DNA of 63,820 bases from an uncultured Bacteroidia bacterium (lineage in GTDB: Bacteria > Bacteroidota > Bacteroidia > Bacteroidales > UBA932). The translations under genes and the position numbers were made by a program. The DNA lies in NCBI GenBank assembly GCA_902779765.1, contig CACZCQ010000014.1, positions 1 through 63,820 on the forward strand. The letters run 5' to 3'. Numbering within the stretch: the stretch's first letter is position 1; every line of letters begins with the position of its first letter. Positions 62,369-63,820 of this stretch are shown piece after piece. The notes below the pieces were generated by a model that saw nothing but the letters and a program-made list of their open reading frames with translations, was not told the origin of the DNA and ran no database searches.

Positions 62369-62398
62369 TTTGGATATCGCAAAAAAGTGTTATCTTTG
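62369..62398 (+). promoter_or_regulatory. tRNA-Val promoter (-33 and -7)
   Basis: TTTG at 62369-62372, an 18-nt spacer, and TATCTTTG at 62391-62398; the tRNA starts 12 nt later. Confidence 0.75.
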
Positions 62399-62409
62399 CA
62401 ATCCTAAAC

Positions 62410-62484
62410 GAGGGCTTAGCTCAGTTGGTTTAGAGCGCTTGCTTGACAGGCAAGAGGTCGGCAGTTCAAATCTGCCAGTCCTCA
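62410..62484 (+). tRNA. tRNA-Val (anticodon GAC)
   Basis: 75 nt. Acceptor GAGGGCT pairs with AGTCCTC (one G-T), the anticodon stem CTTGC/GCAAG encloses TTGACAG with anticodon GAC, and the T-arm contains AGTTCAAATCT. CCA not encoded. Base composition becomes AT-richer just downstream. Confidence 0.95.
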
Positions 62485-62493
62485 CTCCTCAGA

Positions 62494-62532
62494 AACAGAC
62501 ACTTACAGCAATGTAGGTGCCTGTTGTTTTTT
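62494..62532 (+). terminator. Terminator after tRNA-Val
   Basis: AACAG and CTGTT (62494-62498 and 62521-62525) with inner pairs CAC/GTG and TACA/TGTA, followed by a T-rich run. Confidence 0.75.
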
Positions 62533-62536
62533 ATCA

Positions 62537-62576
62537 GGGGTGTGAAAAGGGTGTGATTTTAACTTGTTCACACCCC
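62537..62576. repeat. GGGGTGTG/CACACCCC inverted repeat after tRNA-Val
   Basis: GGGGTGTG at 62537-62544 and its exact reverse complement at 62569-62576, with a further AGGGTGTG in the loop. It sits between the tRNA terminator and the AT-rich segment; it could be an element-end or recombination site, but no integrase is in view. Confidence 0.5.
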
Positions 62577-62589
62577 ACTTTAATTGGTT

Positions 62590-62738
62590 TTAAAGCCAGC
62601 CTTCGCTTTCTTCACAGGTGTTTAATTCAGATTCAAATTGCCATTTCAGACCTAATTCATCTTCTCCCCATTGGTTATTCGGTTCAGATTCCTTAATTTT
62701 GAAAAAGAGAATGATCAGCCATGATAATCAACGGCGAT
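62590..62738 (-). other. Possible minus-strand coding remnant
   Basis: An open minus-strand frame with no good start codon in frame ends at 62590. It encodes a hydrophilic, Glu/Trp-rich C-terminal-looking peptide (ESEPNNQWGEDELGLKWQF and CEESEGWL). Protein-like composition suggests the tail of a truncated gene; unproved. Confidence 0.3.
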
Positions 62739-63776
62739 AAACAGATTAAGATTCCCCTTCCATTTCTCCATGACAAGACTGTCCTATATGTTGACAGCCG
62801 CCTGGGGATATCTCATAATTATATAGAGTACTTCAAGTATGATCTGCTTGAGAGGTTCAATGGTGCCGGGTACTTGTTTCTGTTTCTACCCGATCTTGTA
62901 AAGAATATCTCGCCGGAAATCCTTCAATATCAATTTCCGGGTCATAAGTGTATTCTTTTAGTAGAGGACCTTTACCATAATATCCAGGAAATTGCCCATC
63001 TCGATGACAAGAACGGTTTCATATACAAACAGAACGATCATATCTATTTCCGACCTATCCCCGAATCTCCCGATCAAAGCATAAAGGCGGCAATTGATGA
63101 TTTCATCTCTTCCCTCAATCATGTCTATATGGAGGAAGAGCACACAGTGCTTTTCCGTAAAATCAAACCGTTCAAGAAAAGGAATAGCGAATTCTATAAT
63201 ATAGATCAAAACTGGGATTTACCGAAACAAGAATCATCAATCACCTACCATGATTTTGTCGATGAAGAGCGTCTTGCCCCCAAAGCGCAAGCCGTTATCG
63301 ATGCATGGGAAGAAATCGAGCGAAGATTCGGAATCACCTTAGAGGACCTCGACATTATCCTCGGTTACCGCATCAGGCTTAGCCGACTGAGAATCACCAC
63401 TTCAAACCGGATATTCCTTCCTGACTTGGAAGGAAATCCGGAAGTGAAGCTGGATGACCTTACGAAAGCCCTTTATTTCTTCTATCTCCGTCATCCGAAA
63501 GGAGCCGCCTTCAAGGAACTACTTGATTACGAGGATGAAATCTACCACATCTACATGGGCATCACAGGCCGTGAAGACCGTGAGGGAATTCGAAAGAGCG
63601 TCTCATCTCTGGTCGCACCCTTCAGTACTGGACGTGATTCCTGCGTATCAAGGATAAAGAAGGCTTTCAAAGATATCGTTGGTGACCGTATCGCCAAGTA
63701 TTATTACATTGATGGCCGTGCTGGGGATACCCGTACTGTGAGCATTGACCGTGACCTTGTCATTTGGGAACACTAG
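62721..63776 (+). CDS. Uncharacterised 351-aa protein of a probable accessory segment
   Basis: I do not recognise the function. No signal peptide or membrane segment. Residues about 1-170 are alpha/beta-like (TVLYVDSRLGISHNYIEYF, GYLFLFLPDLVKNI, HKCILLVEDLYHNIQEIAHL). About 180-225 is a helical linker (AQAVIDAWEEIERRFGITLEDLDIILGYRIRLSRLRI). About 250-351 contains KALYFFYLRHPKGAAFKELLDYEDEIYHIYMG, then SVSSLVAPFSTGRDSCVSRIKKAFKDIVGDRIAKYYYIDG, which could be a winged-helix-like domain. The gene is visibly more AT-rich than the rest of the window and stands after tRNA-Val, suggesting acquisition by transfer. Its stop overlaps a convergent gene. Confidence 0.75.
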   Translation: MIINGDKQIKIPLPFLHDKTVLYVDSRLGISHNYIEYFKYDLLERFNGAGYLFLFLPDLVKNISPEILQYQFPGHKCILLVEDLYHNIQEIAHLDDKNGFIYKQNDHIYFRPIPESPDQSIKAAIDDFISSLNHVYMEEEHTVLFRKIKPFKKRNSEFYNIDQNWDLPKQESSITYHDFVDEERLAPKAQAVIDAWEEIERRFGITLEDLDIILGYRIRLSRLRITTSNRIFLPDLEGNPEVKLDDLTKALYFFYLRHPKGAAFKELLDYEDEIYHIYMGITGREDREGIRKSVSSLVAPFSTGRDSCVSRIKKAFKDIVGDRIAKYYYIDGRAGDTRTVSIDRDLVIWEH

Positions 63777-63820
63777 TTCTCATCATCGTCAAACAGATTC
63801 TCAAACTGGCTGGTATTGAG
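63773..63820 (-). CDS. C-terminal end of a convergent gene, cut by window edge
   Basis: A minus-strand frame from the right edge to TAG at 63775-63773 encodes LNTSQFENLFDDDEN, an acidic tail typical of protein ends. The stop codon overlaps the stop of the 351-aa gene. Too short to identify. Confidence 0.4.
   Translation of the reverse strand, partial: LNTSQFENLFDDDEN

Noticed and set aside
1-63820. CRISPR array, rRNA operon, IS element or toxin-antitoxin pair
   Set aside because: I saw no regularly spaced repeats, rRNA sequence, transposase or recognisable toxin-antitoxin genes in the window.

Overview
The window is chromosomal DNA of a Bacteroidales-type bacterium (phylum Bacteroidota). 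The evidence is a SusC-family receptor, a TonB receptor paired with a DUF4249 lipoprotein, a chlamydial Hc1-like histone protein, SecA of about 1,100 residues, C11, M6 and M49 proteases, and promoters with the phylum's TAnnTTTG -7 element before most genes. G+C looks to be in the mid-50s percent by eye. I cannot name genus or species from this.

Layout. 1-445: a broken SusC-type receptor 5' end running off the left edge. 656-13590: a fused histidine phosphatase/phosphodiester glycosidase, a GT2 glycosyltransferase with trkA, an operon of DUF1232, ABC-F and metallophosphoesterase genes, a GlpT-type transporter, uxaC, and grpE-dnaJ. 13721-14543: rplS, tRNA-Arg, tRNA-Gly and a duplicated tRNA 3' end around a palindromic insert. 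14569-19156: bactofilin, secA and a beta-barrel protein whose start is frame-broken by an A12 tract. 19275-30480: a surface-polysaccharide locus. It has wecC on +, converging on a tight minus-strand operon of epimerase, 4,6-dehydratase, aminotransferase, acetyltransferase, CBS-nucleotidyltransferase, glycosyltransferase, Wzx-like flippase and two more glycosyltransferases. 30483-36110: mtgA, purC, recX, a patatin/beta-barrel protein and rlmN, on the same strand with almost no gaps. 36207-51278: housekeeping genes (recA, rsmI, tdk, xerD, rplY, pth, tpiA, tyrS, rbfA) with three peptidase genes (M49, C11, M6) and an Hc1-like protein. 51286-56240: a FecCD/FecE-type uptake pair divergent from a TonB receptor and its DUF4249 partner. 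56316-62341: a C1 peptidase, polA, a sigma factor, rsmG, rpmH and tadA. 62410-63820: tRNA-Val, then AT-richer sequence with an unrecognised 351-aa protein, possibly the edge of an integrated element.

How the genes fit together. The polysaccharide operon encodes sugar-nucleotide enzymes for an amino-6-deoxy sugar and a uronic acid, three transferases and an export flippase, but no polymerase or chain-length regulator in view. The uptake genes around 51-56 kb look like one import unit for a metal chelate, haem or corrinoid, without a visible binding protein. The peptidases, patatin and phosphatase fusion suggest a scavenging lifestyle.

Main leads: (1) dispersed TTCGAC/GTCGAA palindromic repeats lying in frame inside four unrelated genes (uup-like ABC-F, epimerase, fecCD, polA), plus two other palindromic insert types; (2) a phosphatase fused to an 'uncovering-enzyme'-like glycosidase; (3) frame-broken surface-protein starts (susC, A12 tract) that could be switchable; (4) a perfect 13-bp inverted repeat enclosing the secA -7 element; (5) several promoters whose -7 element ends only 4-7 nt before the start codon, implying leaderless mRNAs.
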